A stretch of DNA of 64,000 nt from Megamerina dolium (GCA_963854835.1 OY978525.1:95880136-95944135); one strand, 5' to 3'; positions 1 through 12,973 are shown, counted from the stretch's first letter. Notes: generated by a model not told the origin, from the sequence alone. A program made the numbers and translations.

Positions 1-477
1 GAATTGGTTTTCCCCAATGTGTTTGTATTTGTTTATATGTTACACAATAAACCTTAATTCTATATAAAATCTATGGAATGTCTTTAACTTGAAATCCGCA
101 AACCTTTTGTTAAGGCATTTCAACAATAATTTTAATATTTTTAGACTATGCATCTTAAATGGAAATATTTATATTTTACTACCATAGCCTATAGATTTTG
201 TCAGCAAAATTCCTAATTTATATGAATAGGCATAGATATAAATTGTGACTTTTTTTATCAATCACTTAGGTTCAGATGCAGGTAAATAGTGAAAATAATT
301 TATTGCAAGCAATTCAGGAAATATAATATTTAAATATATATTTTTCATATTTTTGTTTGTTTTTATTTTGGTTGACCAAAAAACAACAAAAATACATATA
401 AATAAAAATAAAACACAATACAAAATAAAACGAACGCAATGATAATTCATATGCCCACGCACATACATAATATACAG
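1..477 (+). other. Intronic sequence upstream of the first visible Zasp52 exon
   Basis: AT-rich sequence with no convincing coding signal. It reads as intron, because the frame of the following exon opens only at about 471 and an AG acceptor follows at 476-477. No PDZ or ZM sequence is present, so the N-terminal half of Zasp52 lies outside the window. Confidence 0.6.
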
Positions 478-880
478 ATGGCGTAGATGCACATCGTACT
501 CCAGCCAGTTTTTATTGGACTCAGAGTCATGCCATCGGCGGCAATGAACATCATCGTATACCGCAATCACGCTCCGATACACCGCCTTTGAAACATCCGG
601 AAGCAGGAGCGGCGGCTGCGGCATCATCGTCATCGGCATCAACATCGGCTAAACCAAGACCAACACCGGCGACAATAGCACCCGCAGCTGCTGCAACTTC
701 TGAAATTTCCGATCCACGCATAATCATGTTGCCAGTGTGTCCGGCATTGCAAGGATCCGAATATAAAGAGGAAATGGAAGCAGCCGCCGCAGCATTGGCG
801 CATGATGATGGCAGTGCAGCATCAAGGCCATTGTCCGCTAGCGGACATCCGCCATGCCATTTATGTGGCGTTGGCATTGT
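478..880 (+). CDS. Zasp52: Zasp52 exon: Ala/Ser-rich linker and start of LIM1 (gene partial at left)
   Basis: Internal exon of Zasp52, a PDZ-LIM scaffold that in flies binds alpha-actinin and acts in Z-disc assembly and muscle attachment. The reading frame is open from about 471 to a TAA at 882. It encodes a low-complexity stretch rich in Ala, Ser and Pro and ends in PPCHLCGVGIV, which is the first Cys pair (CHLC) of LIM1. The donor GTAAGG begins at 881, after two bases of a Val codon. The next exon begins with the T that completes GTT, giving CHLCGVGIV-GVFVRI. The acceptor at 476-477 is my choice from the open frame. It has only a weak pyrimidine tract, so the 5' boundary is less sure than the 3' one. 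A long open frame on the opposite strand here is a shadow. Confidence 0.8.
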
Positions 881-2014
881 GTAAGGAATACATATGTATT
901 TGTGTGTGTGTGTGTGCGCCTGTGTTTTCATGTATACACAGAAATGTGTTTATTTTTATGTACTTGTTTGTAATTTGTTTTATATCTGCCACTGTCAACA
1001 TGCACCAACAATATAATAAGTAATATTGCAATACAATAATACAACATTCATGAAATTGTTTTAAAATGAGACTTTACTCTGTATCAATGTATGATACATA
1101 TGTATATATAAAACATGCAATATGTATATATTTATGTATGAATATATGAGTCTGGCTGAGAAGCCTTATTATCATTTAAATTGGAAAATTTATTATTTGT
1201 ATGCAGATTGTATAAATTTGTAAATAAATATACATACATATGTCCTCGTACATATGTACATATATGTAAATATGTGTATGCACTTATTTATATATGAATA
1301 AATATATTTGCATTGTAATTTCATTAAAATGATATCCTTTTGCTTGCATACAAGTATTCTATATACACATATGTACTTTCATAAATTAAAGTATAAATTT
1401 TATTAGTATTTAAAAATATTATAGTTTAAGTATATTAAATCATATATTCAATAGTGCTTATTGGCTTTAAAATTATTGGCGCTTATTCATAGTCAAAGTT
1501 AAGTTTCAACTTAAAAATAGTATTTGACCTTTTGACAGATTTTTATTGGTACTGACTAGAACTTAATTTTGACTTTGATTAAGGAGCATTCATATTTATT
1601 TAACACTAATTCATTTAACTACAATAATAAAACTAGTTCATATATTGTATAAAAGTATTATGTATGACGAAATTCAAATTGATTTATAAGCAATATTTCT
1701 ATTTCTGAGCAAAAAATTTAAAAATCCAAGATTTTATTAAATATAAATTTTCTGTCAAAAATAATGTTCTCTAATGAACAATGTTAACATTTTTGAAACA
1801 CATAAGTTATTTCTTTAATGCTTCAACAACTATCAACACATTCGTCATGCATAATAACATGTTCCTTTTATTTTTTTTTTACTTATGTACATAACTTATA
1901 TATGTAAATAAAATCAAAATATTTGTTCAAATATTTTTATTAATAATTATTTTGAAATTTTTTTTATTTTTGCACTCTTCTACATCATACACACCTGTGA
2001 CCAATGACCAATAG
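881..2014 (+). other. Zasp52 intron
   Basis: AT-rich intron. A short GT microsatellite lies at about 901-917, and ATATGTA-type simple repeats are dense between 1080 and 1400. I see no gene or mobile element in it. Confidence 0.6.
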
Positions 2015-2209
2015 TGGTGTCTTTGTACGCATCAAGGATAAGAATTTGCATGTTGAATGTTTCAAGTGTGCCACTTGTGGTACTTCATTGAAAAATCAAG
2101 GCTACTACAATTTCAATAATAAATTGTATTGCGATATTCATGCTAAATTGGCTGCTTTGGCAAATCCACCAACTGGCACCGAGGGTTATGTACCAGTACC
2201 AATTAAACC
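2015..2209 (+). CDS. Zasp52: Zasp52 exon: remainder of LIM1
   Basis: This exon completes LIM1, the internal LIM domain of Zasp52. The frame gives GVFVRIKDKNLHVECFKC, then CGTSLKNQGYYNF and LYCDIHAK. With the CHLC of the previous exon it supplies all eight zinc ligands (C-x2-C, H-x2-C, C-x2-C, C-x2-H). It continues into the linker NPPTGTEGYVPVPIKP, typical of fly Zasp52. The acceptor is AATAG at 2010-2014. The donor GTAAGT starts at 2210, leaving two bases (CC) of a Pro codon that the next exon completes with C. The match to the LIM of ALP/Enigma-family proteins is strong. An ATG at 2004 lies in the intron and is not used as a start. Confidence 0.93.
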
Positions 2210-2295
2210 GTAAGTTTTTGTTCCTTTCATGTGAATGTTAGTAAAAATATGAATAATACAATTTACATAAATATTCAATAAATGTAATATAAATA

Positions 2296-3163
2296 TTGAA
2301 TTGTCGGAAAAGTCATGGCGTAATTTTAAAAAGCCTTTTGACATCAACCTGAAAATCGATATCTACATTGATCACTTTCTCAATCTATTACTGTCTTATA
2401 TCGGAATATAAGAATGGCTGACTTGTGAAAGATTATATTAACGATGCTCTGCCAGATTGTCAGTGCCAGAAGTGGTTCACTAAGTGCCCTCCTAAGGATT
2501 TGTAAGTCTAACAAAAATGTTTCTTACTTTGGAAGGCTGACTGAGGATGTTAATGCCTAAATGAAGTAATTTGTCGAAGTATGGCCACTTAAGATACTTG
2601 TGACATTGTGGTGATACTAAATATTCATTCAACATTTGAGTTCTTCATTAGCTCAGAGAAGTCGATCTCATCGACAACATGAATTATCTCAAATGCAACC
2701 AAAACGACCAGTACTTTAAATGTGCAATAACATGCAGTGGAAAATAGATTGCTTAGAGCAATAACTAATGTAACAGTTATCCTGCATTCCCTAACTGTTA
2801 CAGCTGAACCAGAAAATTGATTCGGAGGTGTAATATCATCAACTGAATGATTCAAACACACCTTTGACTGAATTATGGCCAGAACTCATCATTCACGAAG
2901 GTATAGTGTTTCACAATGATAACGCGAGAACCCCGACAAATTTACAGATTCGTAACAGTTGGATGGCAAGTCTTGTCGCATTGCCTATACTCGTCAAACC
3001 CTGTACCATCCGACAAATATTTATTTTATTCCTCTCAAAACGATTTGAATGATAGATCGTTCGTAAGGCTATCAAACAACATTTCATCGAAAATGATGAA
3101 AATTTATTCTATATATGAATAAATGAGCCTTGACAATGCGTCTCGACTTTTCCGACAAACGAA
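2296..3163 (+). mobile_element. Decayed mariner element in Zasp52 intron
   Basis: A mariner-family DNA transposon about 870 bp long. The ends carry inverted repeats: a 14-bp block (TTGTCGGAAAAGTC) at 2301-2314 is exactly complemented at 3145-3158. TA dinucleotides at 2294-2295 and 3164-3165 fit the TA target duplication of this superfamily. The interior holds transposase remnants on the + strand. One frame has IVFHNDNARTP, around the second catalytic Asp. After a frame change it reads GWQVLSH, SNPVPSDKYLF (the third Asp) and NDLND, the usual mariner C-terminal order. Frames are broken and the N-terminal region is unrecognisable, so it cannot code for a working enzyme. Confidence 0.8.
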
Positions 3164-3165
3164 TA

Positions 3166-4454
3166 TATGTATATTGCTTGTAAACAAATTGTTATAAAAT
3201 AAAATTAAATTGACACTTATACGCCACGGTTGATGATTGGCATACGTATGCATTAACATACATATGCGTATTTGACGTGAATTGTGATGACCACATTTAT
3301 ATGTATGTACATATATGTATATAAATGTATATCTATGCTTTATAAAATTTTGTGCTAACACAGCAATTGTGAATATTTACGTTCATTTCAATTTAAATTG
3401 ACAACATGCATATTTTGTAGATATTTATTCATATTTAATAAAATAAAATGAAATTGCCTTGATTGAACATAACAAACACGCCATATGTACATATAATATG
3501 CATACATTTTTATATATACTCACACAAAAACAACAGCAACAAGCCAAAATTATATAACATTTATATTGATGTTATTATTGATATCACGACGTCGTCGTGT
3601 ATATTCCAATTCCAATTTGTATCACTTCATATATAGTAACAATATATATGTAGTCAACTCGTATAGAAATCCACATGGGCACGTAGGTAATTGGTTGAAA
3701 AGAATCGGAAAAATTTAATTAAAATAGCCATAAGCCATTAAAATAAATAGAAGAGAATATATATGAAATTAACAGTATGTGAAATATTTTCAACTTAATT
3801 AAATATATCAAAATTAATATCATATATAAACATATATAACTATAATACAATCATACGACTCTATTTGCAACATATTGCATTCAAGCATTATACACTTTAA
3901 TATGCAATTAGTCGTTGCATGTTATCAATGTCGCATCAATGACGTACATAATAAAATAATTTTTTTATGTACGGTACTATAGTATTCATTTAATTGGAAA
4001 ATGTTTACTATCTACAGTTATGCTCAACGTAATCATGATACCAGTTGGAGTAGCAAATTGATCGTATTGCAAATTCTGTAACAAAGTTAACCTTGAAATT
4101 ATTACCATATTTCGTTGAAATTTCCTAAAAATCACTGCAAAATACAATATGTATACATTCGGATAGATATTTATCACAATTTTTTTTTTTTTCTTCTCAC
4201 GTTTCGTATGGAAACCGACCCTACATAATGAATTGTTTAAATGCCTATAAAAAATATTACCAACATGTTTCTAGATGCATGTTGCGAGTACTTCACTTAA
4301 TCAAAATGAGAAGATGCACTTTTACAGTGAAAACCCCGCGAATTTACATGTATTTCTAGTTTCAAAGGACATTCAGTTTTGTGCTAATAATTACAAATTT
4401 TTTTCACTCACTTTTTCTTTCTCTTAATTCAATTTCTTTCTCTATTTCTTATAG
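3166..4454 (+). other. Zasp52 intron, no gene seen
   Basis: AT-rich intronic DNA with ATATGTATAC-type simple repeats. The pyrimidine-rich run TTTCTTTCTCTATTTCTTATAG just before 4455 is the acceptor of the next exon. I recognise nothing else. Confidence 0.6.
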
Positions 4455-4554
4455 CAATACTAAATTGAATGCATCAAGTGTTTCGTCGGCATTGAATGCT
4501 CATGGTTTTCATAATGGTGTATCCAATGGTAATACGACTCCAACACCAGCACCG
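4455..4554 (+). CDS. Zasp52: Zasp52 linker exon after LIM1
   Basis: A short 100-nt exon. Its first base completes the Pro codon of the LIM1 exon, and the frame then reads NTKLNASSVSSALNAHGF, NGVSNGNTTPTPAP. This closely resembles the NTKL...SALN...NGNSTPAPAP linker that follows LIM1 in fly Zasp52. A strong pyrimidine tract and TATAG precede it, and GTAAGT follows at 4555 on a codon boundary (phase 0). The segment is predicted to be disordered. Its role beyond spacing LIM1 from the rest of the protein is not evident. Confidence 0.88.
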
Positions 4555-7500
4555 GTAAGTACTTGTACAAATTTGCAACTCACGTCCTTGTGGCTTCGTA
4601 ATTCTTTGTTATTACTAATAATGCATATGCATATATTCACACGCCCTCATATATGTACATATACATAGATACATACACGAATACGTGCGCGCTTACAGTC
4701 AAAAGATATGAAACACTTAGTGCTTGTATCTGGTATTTATGAAAATGTTGCATATGAGAATGCGATGAAAATATTGCAATTTATTATTTTTTCATATTCA
4801 TTGTTTTCTCATAAAAAAATGCAATATAATACGAAAACAAGATGACAAAATGACAAATACATGCATATGTATTCTTTACAAATAAGCGCTTTTGGCTGGC
4901 CAGCTAGCATAAATGCTTATAATGCATTTATATGTATGTATGTATGTATGATTGTGTATGATTGCACGCGTGAATTATTTCCGTATATATGTATGTGTGT
5001 GCAGGTAGTTACATATATTATAATTTTTAATTTTGCATTGTTAGCATAATTTAAATTTTTGTGAGTTTTTAAAATAATCTTTTTGTTTTGTTATTTTAAC
5101 GCATTTACATATTGTTTCTATGAAATATATTTGCTTATGGTTTTCTTTTTTTTTTTTTTTGTGATATTTTTTGTTTTGATTGAGTCACTCATTAAGCAAC
5201 CAAGAAAAACGCATCAGGTAATAAAAAAATTCCTATTAGCATACAACGTTCGCATGAAATTTGTCAATAGCAACGTGCTAGTGCTTAGCAACATGTTGCT
5301 AACACTCAGTATACATAAGTAGGTGCTCAATTTTACAATCATTATTCTTTATTCAGTTTTTTATTATATTTCTTTTTTGTTTTCGTTAAATTCAATTACA
5401 AATCCATGCTAAAAATATCGCCAAAATAGAAATAAAAATTTAGAAATCGTAAACTAAAAAGAATCATTAGAAGTAGTTTTGGCAACTTGTATATTTCCGA
5501 AATTAGAAACATCTACATCTGTGAGTATGAGTATGTATACCTTTAATTTGATAGCATACGTGAATATACTTGTGCTATATGTACTTATAATTCAATGTAA
5601 ATTTTTTAATGCAACCAATTTAATGAGATGCTTTATTCAATTCTATATGCAAAATGTAGAACATGCCAGCGTGTTACTGTACTTTGATATACATTTACCC
5701 AGTACATGGGTACATATGCATCTACACATACATATGTACTTCATTGGCTAATCTAATTCCGACTATGTCACATATGAACGTGCTTCTTCGCAGCAACCGA
5801 TGTCTCATTACTATTATGCCAGCACTTTCTCGAGAAGTTTACTCGTATATTTTTTTAGATTTTTTTTTTGTTTGTTTTACTTCTTTGTTGGTTTTCTTTT
5901 TATAGAATGAAAATAAATAAGTGAATAATATTTCAGTTGTTTTTTTATTTAATTCAAATTATAAGTGACACTATAAATAATTTCGTACTTTCAGCATTAT
6001 ATTGCTGAAAAGACTATATAATTTTCGAGTATTATATCTTTCCAAATATCCACTATACGGTATAATAAAACATTCATGTACCGGCTGAAAAGCACCTTCG
6101 TCGAAATTTGTTCATTTAGTAAAATATTTTCTCCAGAAATGTGATTTTTAAAATTATTAACCACTTTGGTACTAAATAGCAAAGAATTCACAAATCTTAT
6201 TGCCATGAGGTAAGGTGATGACTTGCTGTCATTTTTTTAATAAATTTATATTACAAAATATAAATCAAAGTGTATGAAAAAGGTGTTTTAAAAGAATCTC
6301 AATTCTTGAGCTCCCATCATCTTCCATAGACTTTTTGGGAAATTGTCATAATTTTTTATGAAATACAAACAAAATTTCATTAAATGTACAAATTTATATT
6401 CATATGTACAATTAAGCAATTTAAGTATATTACCAATATGCTGGGCACACTTTCTTGACTATAAGAATGTATTTTCAACCACAACTATCACTGCTTCAAT
6501 TTTTGCAGCAGTGTTATAAAATTAAAATGTACAACTGTGTGGAGTCATTTACGATTGCATTCTGTGAAATGAATAAAAGCATTAAAACAACAACAGGGAA
6601 AAAAAATCTGAAATTGCATTTTTTATCACCTCTTACTCTCGCCTCAACGTTTGCTTTATTTTGCATACCGTCCATATATTTGTGTCTGTGTGAGTGAATA
6701 CATGTATAGGTATGTGATTTTTTACATCAAAGTACTACATACGTGTGTACTTTCAACCGCAGAACTATTTCTTTTCGGCAAAATGAATTCTTTTGGCAGT
6801 TTACATCAAGACAGTGCACGTTCGAATGGTGTCTCCACGTAGCAACACCAGCACGGGCCATTAACATAACAAAAATAATTATATGCGAAAAATAAAATTT
6901 ATTAAAAATTATAAATATCGTGAATAAATTTGTATAAATTGTAGTGTCGAAAATAGGTTTTGTTTTTTATTTGTCTAGTGAACCTTCCACATTAAATTTT
7001 ACTATTACTTCACTATTGGTTAATACCGAAAATTATATAATCATCGAATATATCGTACATTCGGCTGTTGCTATTGTGAAATTAATTTTAAAATATGCAA
7101 ATTTTAGCAACTTTATGAAATACTCTTTCAGCTGAATTTTGTGTAATTTGATCCAAGATCATTTTTTGTGGAATTTGAATTAATAATATAATAGTGTCGT
7201 TCAAAATACATGTACCTACTCACACACATAAAATACATACCAGACATAAACTTTCATTAGTCATACGATATTTCATTAAACTGCTGCCAAATCATTTGAC
7301 CTTGACCTAGAAGTTTTTTTTTTCTACATCCTACATCCACCAACTCCCCTTAGGTAACAAATGTTTACTTGAAATATGTTCTTCTTTAAAATCTAATAGG
7401 ATTTAGGTATACTTTCTTCAGTAAAAGTTCATCGAAGAAGATTGCTGACACGTTCACAGTAGATTTTGTATTTTATATGTATTGTTCAAGATAGTTTAAA

Positions 7501-7724
7501 TATTATTATTATTTTTTTTTAATTTACTATTAGTTTTTTGTTTTTTATTAATAATATTATTTTATTAATAATATTCTGTTACATGCCTTGCTTGCTGCTT
7601 GCTCTATGCCGCCTCAAATCGATATGCTTACTTGCTGCTAAATACAATGTATTATATATAAAATACAAATTGACCCCTAACAACAATACCAACAACACCA
7701 AATACAAAATGATACACCAATCAG
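4555..7724 (+). other. Zasp52 intron
   Basis: A 3.2-kb AT-rich intron. It holds TATG/TGTA simple repeats (about 4930-4950) and long T runs (5140-5160, 5855-5880). I find no recognisable element. Two tiny possible exons, at 5197-5217 and near 6749-6842, were considered and not accepted. Confidence 0.55.
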
Positions 7725-9110
7725 CCTGAGGAGAATACCACTGATCTACCATTGCCACCACCACCATCACCTACACAACTGCAACAATTTGACTGTGATA
7801 ATCATATTTGTGATAATAGCAGCAATTACAATTACAATAACAACATTAACAACCACAACAATAACAACAATAACATATTGATCAATAATCACACACGCAC
7901 ACACAGTGGCCTTTCCTCTTTGTCGTCGAGCTCAACGAATATCTCTTCTATGTCACCCATACCATCGGTATCATCATCGGCTATGTCCGGTGGTGTTATC
8001 GAGATTGCATTCAATCACAACAACAACAACACTTCATCTACATCATCATTGGACCGTTTTACATCACCAATACATTCACGTCAAACATCATCATCATCGA
8101 TCGCCTTGGGTGGTGCTCTGATGAATGCTGGTTGTGGAGATAATAATTATGCAATACCAACGCCACCACCACCACCACCACCACTACCAAAAGCAAAAGC
8201 GGAAACAACATTGTATATCAATACGAAAAATCATACAAATAATAGTAATACGAAGTTGCAACAACAATTGCTTGTTCAACAACAGAATGAGAATGATATG
8301 AATACGCATAATAAAAATGTTGCTGCAATGACAGCAATGTTGCAACAACAACAATCATCACATCAACCACAACCAACAACACAAACTCATAGCGTGTATA
8401 ATAAATTCCTGAAAGAGTATTCTAATAAGTTGCTAACACAAAATCATCACACATTCAATAATGACAATACAATAGCAACAGCAATACATTCGCAAAACAA
8501 CAACGACAACTGTAATAAATTGCAAAGTGATAATACATTTAATAGTAGTAGTAGTAATAGTAGTAGTAGATTATTTAATGGTACTGCAAAACCATTTACG
8601 TCAGCCACAGTCACACCATCATCATCATCATCTTCGTTATCGCCGTCGCCTTCAACAATAACAACAAATGTTGCTGCTGTCAAAGCAACACTTGCTAATC
8701 AATTGAAATTTACTCCATATCAGGTTGCAACTACGCCAACATTGCCAACAAAAGCAGCAACAATAGCAACAGCACCAACTTTAGATAACAGCGTGTGTGA
8801 TAATATCAACAATAACAATAATATTAATAATAACAATAATAACAATAATATCATTAGTAATACAAGTCTGAGCAATATAAACGATCTGCAAATTGACAAT
8901 CAGCAAATTGTTGATACCCAAAACACAATGGCAACAATGGCAACAGCAACAACAGCTGAACAATCAATTTATGGACAAATTAATACTGTTGATGGTGTTG
9001 GTATTGGTGCTAGTAATGATGAACAAGCACCATTCGAATATGTAACATTAACGGGAAATGTGATACGTAGTGTTGTACCACCTGGTAAGGGTGCAAACAT
9101 TAACTACAGG
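7725..9110 (+). CDS. Zasp52: Zasp52 long N/Q/S-rich exon
   Basis: Open frame of about 460 codons, starting around PEENTTDLPLPPPPSP. It runs through Asn-, Gln- and Ser-rich low-complexity sequence with poly-Pro at about 8160-8190 (TPPPPPPPLPK). It ends in a conserved block, PFEYVTLTGNVIRSVVPPGK, followed by GANINYR. That last block matches the FEYVTLTGNVIRSV...PPGKGA segment of fly Zasp52 and identifies the exon. The donor GTAAGT starts at 9111 on a codon boundary, and the next exon also starts in phase 0. The acceptor at 7723-7724 (CAATCAG) fits phase 0 from the 4554 donor, but its pyrimidine tract is poor and the exact 5' edge is uncertain. The expanded N/Q runs are probably species-specific. 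Confidence 0.85.
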
Positions 9111-10289
9111 GTAAGTATTCGTACAAGCTAATATTGAAGTCGCCGGCGTCAATGCTCCGCATGCATGTTTTATATTTTCAATGCAAAAAAGAAATAATAC
9201 AACGTATAACAAATATTTTAAAATGTTTCCCGGTGTTTTGTATCAACTTTGTATACTGAATGTACTTTCAAAATACTGACATGTTGCGCAACAATCCGTG
9301 AATGTTGAAGAACTATGTTGCCATTAAATAAAAATTTCATTATATGCGAAGAAGCAACTGAATGTGTGTTGCTGAAAAACGTTGCTTTATTATGTACAGC
9401 AACATAATGTTGCAATATATAAATACATATTGATTACTTTTAATTAATTTTATAATAATAAATTCATTTTTCCGCGAATTAAATAGAAAATCCTTATTTC
9501 TATAAAATTTTTGAATTTGAATTGGTAATGATTTTCAAGGGGTTGTAATTAATAACTACAATTAATTTATATTCTTTCACCATTTGGAAGATAAATTATT
9601 TTAGAGTTATTGTTTTACTCGAAAATAAATTTTTTGTAACTATATATTATTATTTTTTTTTTTTTTTTCTTAGAAATATATATATTTTTTTTTCATTTTG
9701 GAAATCAGAAAAAAGATGATGTGGTTTTGGTTCGCGGTGAACAAATCGGGTCTATTGTGAGCAAAAAATAAAAATCGAATACAATTAGAAAATAATTATT
9801 CCTCAGGAATGAAATTACAAATTATAATTGATTTTTATGAATTTATTATTCTGATAAAGAAAATGCAGCACTTAATTTATGATCAATAAAAATATACAAC
9901 GAAAATATTGTATTTTTCTGAGCAAGAAAATATAATTCAAAATTTATGATTTATGTCATCGGATAATTATGACATACATTTTATGTTAAATCGAAAGATA
10001 AATAAAAATCTGAAATTAATTATTATGGTTGATTGAATTGATCAATTTCTACAAAATTATCGAATATTCAATGTTTACATAGTGGTATTGTGCGCAACAT
10101 GCTAATTCAACTCATATGCAATTTTCATCTCTCTCAACATGTTAATATGTTGCTTACAACAGCATTATGTTGATACGAGTATATGACTCAATATGTTACT
10201 AAATATATTACTAAATATATTTTTTTCTAATTTGTTTCTCTCTCACTCGCTCTCTCTCTCTCTCTTTCTTTTTTTTTTATCGCTCGTAG
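9111..10289 (+). other. Zasp52 intron
   Basis: AT-rich intron that ends in a strong CT-rich tract (TCTCTCTCTC followed by a T run, about 10238-10280) before the acceptor GTAG at 10286-10289. No gene seen. Confidence 0.6.
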
Positions 10290-10461
10290 GTTAATCAAGG
10301 TTATGCACGTCCATTTGGCGCATCCGCTGGAGGACCACCAGCAGCTGCACCTAAATCACCAATTTCGTATCCACCAATTCCACAACAACAACATTGGAAT
10401 AAGCCAGCTGCTAATCCTTATGCTACCTTGCCACGTGCCAATGTTGGTGGTGGTCAACAAG
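10290..10461 (+). CDS. Zasp52: Zasp52 exon VNQGYARPFG...YATLP
   Basis: Phase-0 exon reading VNQGYARPFGASAGGPP, then PKSPISYPPIPQQQHW and NPYATLPRANVGGGQQ. The VNQGYARPFG and NPYATLPR segments are hallmarks of fly Zasp52. The donor GTAAGAG starts at 10462 after a single G, so the exon ends in phase 1. That phase suits three downstream choices seen here: the cassette at 11267, the giant exon at 23122 (G+AA gives Glu) and the exon at 27832 (G+AG gives Glu). The exon is therefore the branch point of alternative splicing. Confidence 0.9.
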
Positions 10462-11266
10462 GTAAGAGTGTGATTTGCAATGCAAGCAAATTCATCATAT
10501 AATTGTTTTTATTTTTTCTAAACTGTTCACTTTTATAAGTGTTACAATATTGATTGGGTTTAAAAGGATGTTGCACTAGATAAGTGGTTCCACACACGGA
10601 TGCGACCCACTTATTCAAATGATATTGCAATTAGTAATAGCCGATGCATAAAACTCTTTTTAAACTCAAATATTTTCAACAAGCAGAAAAATGAATTATG
10701 TTGTATCAACCCCCTCTCCTGCAATGACTATAGAAAAAACTGCTTTATACTAAACACTATTCAAAATTTAATATTTTTTTTGGCAAAACTAATAAAATTT
10801 TACTAAAAGCAAACCAAACAAAAAAGAGCTTTCACATCAACTACTGTATACATGTATATATAGTATTATATACATGTATACACATACATAAATTGCAAAA
10901 GTACACATATTTCGGCAAATGTTTTATAACAAACAAACAAAAAATACACAATAGATTGGCTAATAAATGAACAGAAAACAAAACGTCCCCCTAAAACTAT
11001 GCAACAGCTATTTTTACAATATCTCTTCGACTTGTACATACGAGAGGCAGGCCATCATCTATCTAAACAATCTACACAATACTACATACATACATATATG
11101 TTTTTCAAATTTGAATTTTTGCATTAAAGCATAAAGTTTGAAACAAAATCGATAAATTCACATAAGGCTATATGTATGTATATTCGTAAAAGTTTGTATT
11201 CTCATCATCTTTGTATATGAATATGTACAATATATTCATATTTATACATATGCATTGTGTACATAG
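10462..11266 (+). other. Zasp52 intron
   Basis: AT-rich intron with ATACATGTATA-type repeats near 10850-10890 and no recognisable gene or mobile element. It ends in TGTACATAG at 11258-11266. Confidence 0.6.
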
Positions 11267-11521
11267 GTCGTCATGTACAAACGTACAGCAATTACAGCAA
11301 CACTGTTAATAAAAGCAGCAATTATTCAACATCACCAACCCAACAACACTATCATCAACATTATCAACAACAATCACACGAACAACAAAAACCACCACAA
11401 CATCAACAACCACAATATAGAAAACCCTATCGTGTTGGATCAAATAAATATGCTACTTTACCAACTACTTCCCATAATTACAACACCAAAAACTTTAGCA
11501 ACAATAGCTTCTATAATCAAG
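11267..11521 (+). CDS. Zasp52: Zasp52 symmetric cassette exon (readthrough version ends at 11607)
   Basis: The exon completes a Gly codon left by the 10461 donor and reads GRHVQTYSNYSN. It continues with Q/H-rich sequence, QYRKPYRVGSNKYATLP and NNSFYNQ. It ends at CAA-G followed by a donor GTAAAG at 11522, the same phase and almost the same bases as the previous exon's end. The exon is 255 nt (85 codons) with phase 1 at both ends, so it can be included or skipped without changing the frame. If the donor is not used, the frame continues another 28 codons (KGRVRNKKYKMNRP...) to TGA at 11605-11607. That would make a short isoform lacking LIM2-4. An AATAAA at 11611-11616 is probably too close to the stop to serve as its polyadenylation signal. 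Confidence 0.75.
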
Positions 11522-11607
11522 GTAAAGGAAGAGTAAGAAACAAAAAATACAAAATGAATAGACCACAAATCCATAAGCAACAAATACTGGCTAAAGTGGA
11601 AGAGTGA

Positions 11608-12973
11608 AAAAATAAATTATTGAAATTAAAGGCTTCTTTCTGATACCTGGGCTACTACCTGCTACTGCCATTGCCACAAAATTATACTGATTGAACACTT
11701 TTCTATGATCGAATTCAATCGCTTCTTGTTTTGTTACTTTTTAATCAAAAACGAACACTTTCATCACTTGTAAAGAGATAAAGAGTAGTGTAGCGTTAGT
11801 GTACCATGTCCACGCATAGTTTCTGTATGTTGTATTATTGCATAAAACTGCTTTACACATAGTAGTACAATTTCTATATGTTGTACAATGAATTGCTGTC
11901 ATGTTGAAAATAGTAAACTCTTTTTTCTTTAAATTTGTGAAATATGCATAAAAAAAACACATGGTTCTATATAAAATGTATAAAAAACAATTATCACATT
12001 GTTTGTTGAGTTTTTTTTTTTTTTATTATGTTCCTAATACAAGTAAAGTTTGTCATTAATTCCAATATAAAAGCCCCCATCCCATTTGACACTTAGCTTA
12101 GCAAATTTAACGTCATTTCGATTTTAGAAAATAAGTATAATAATTTTCGAAATTTATTTCGACATTTTTAGTCATTTAACTTTTTCTCATTCTGTAAGTA
12201 CATATATAAATGATATATTTTCAATCATAAAACTAAAGAATTTCAATTAAAATTATTTAACATATAGAAATATGACTTACCGAGACAAAAAATCAAATTG
12301 AATTAAGGATTGGTTATGATACCAAAATACCTTAATTTTAGTTCAGCAACTCATAATTTACTAGCATGTAGAATTTGATCGTTTTTTCTGATTTCTTTCC
12401 ATCAATGTATGTTACGAAAATAATATGCGAGGTATTTAATCATAATTATATTTATTTTAAAGAAATTTCACGTTCGCAGTGATGTGAAATGTGTTCTGAA
12501 ATATATTTTTCCTGTCCATTTCGTTTCATACAATTTCCATGATGCATTGGTGCGGCTTAAGTCAGCAGTTCAGACTGACTCCAGTCAATCAGTTCATTGA
12601 TTGACTGTTGATAGACGTTGTTGAATACTTGTACTTTTCTATTTCATTAGTTCAAAATCATAGCTATAGATAAGCACTTGTTGAAACATTCTTTATCTAT
12701 TTTGTGAGGCTCCAATTACATGTAAACTCAAGAAAATAAATATATATTAAATTTGTATTTTTCCAACCATATCCATACATATCAATCAATCACATACCAC
12801 ACTTTGCCTTAATATTTAAAATACATACTTGTATATTCATATTGAAATATCTCTCAATATTAAATTTAATGTAATTGCAATACACGCATATTGTATACGT
12901 ACATATACGTTGAAGTAAATAAACAACAAGGATGGCATATAAAAGTGCATACGCATTCATATGTACATAAATA
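11608..12973 (+). other. Zasp52 intron, left of the first fold-back element
   Basis: AT-rich, with no coding signal or repeat that I can name. It begins the 11.5-kb intron between the cassette and the giant exon. Confidence 0.5.

Noticed and set aside
551..931. Long - strand frame over the first Zasp52 exon
   Set aside because: It is the antisense shadow of an Ala-rich coding exon.
5197..5217. 21-nt micro-exon QPRKTHQ between AAG and GTAATA, phase 0 on both sides
   Set aside because: Short in-frame matches of this kind are common by chance, and the donor is weak. Transcript evidence would be needed.
6749..6896. Possible small last exon (ATG at 6783, NSFGSLHQDSARSNGVST-stop) followed by AATAAA at 6891
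   Set aside because: From the only nearby donor (4554, phase 0) the likely acceptor gives a quick stop, and there is no similarity to Zasp52 that I know.
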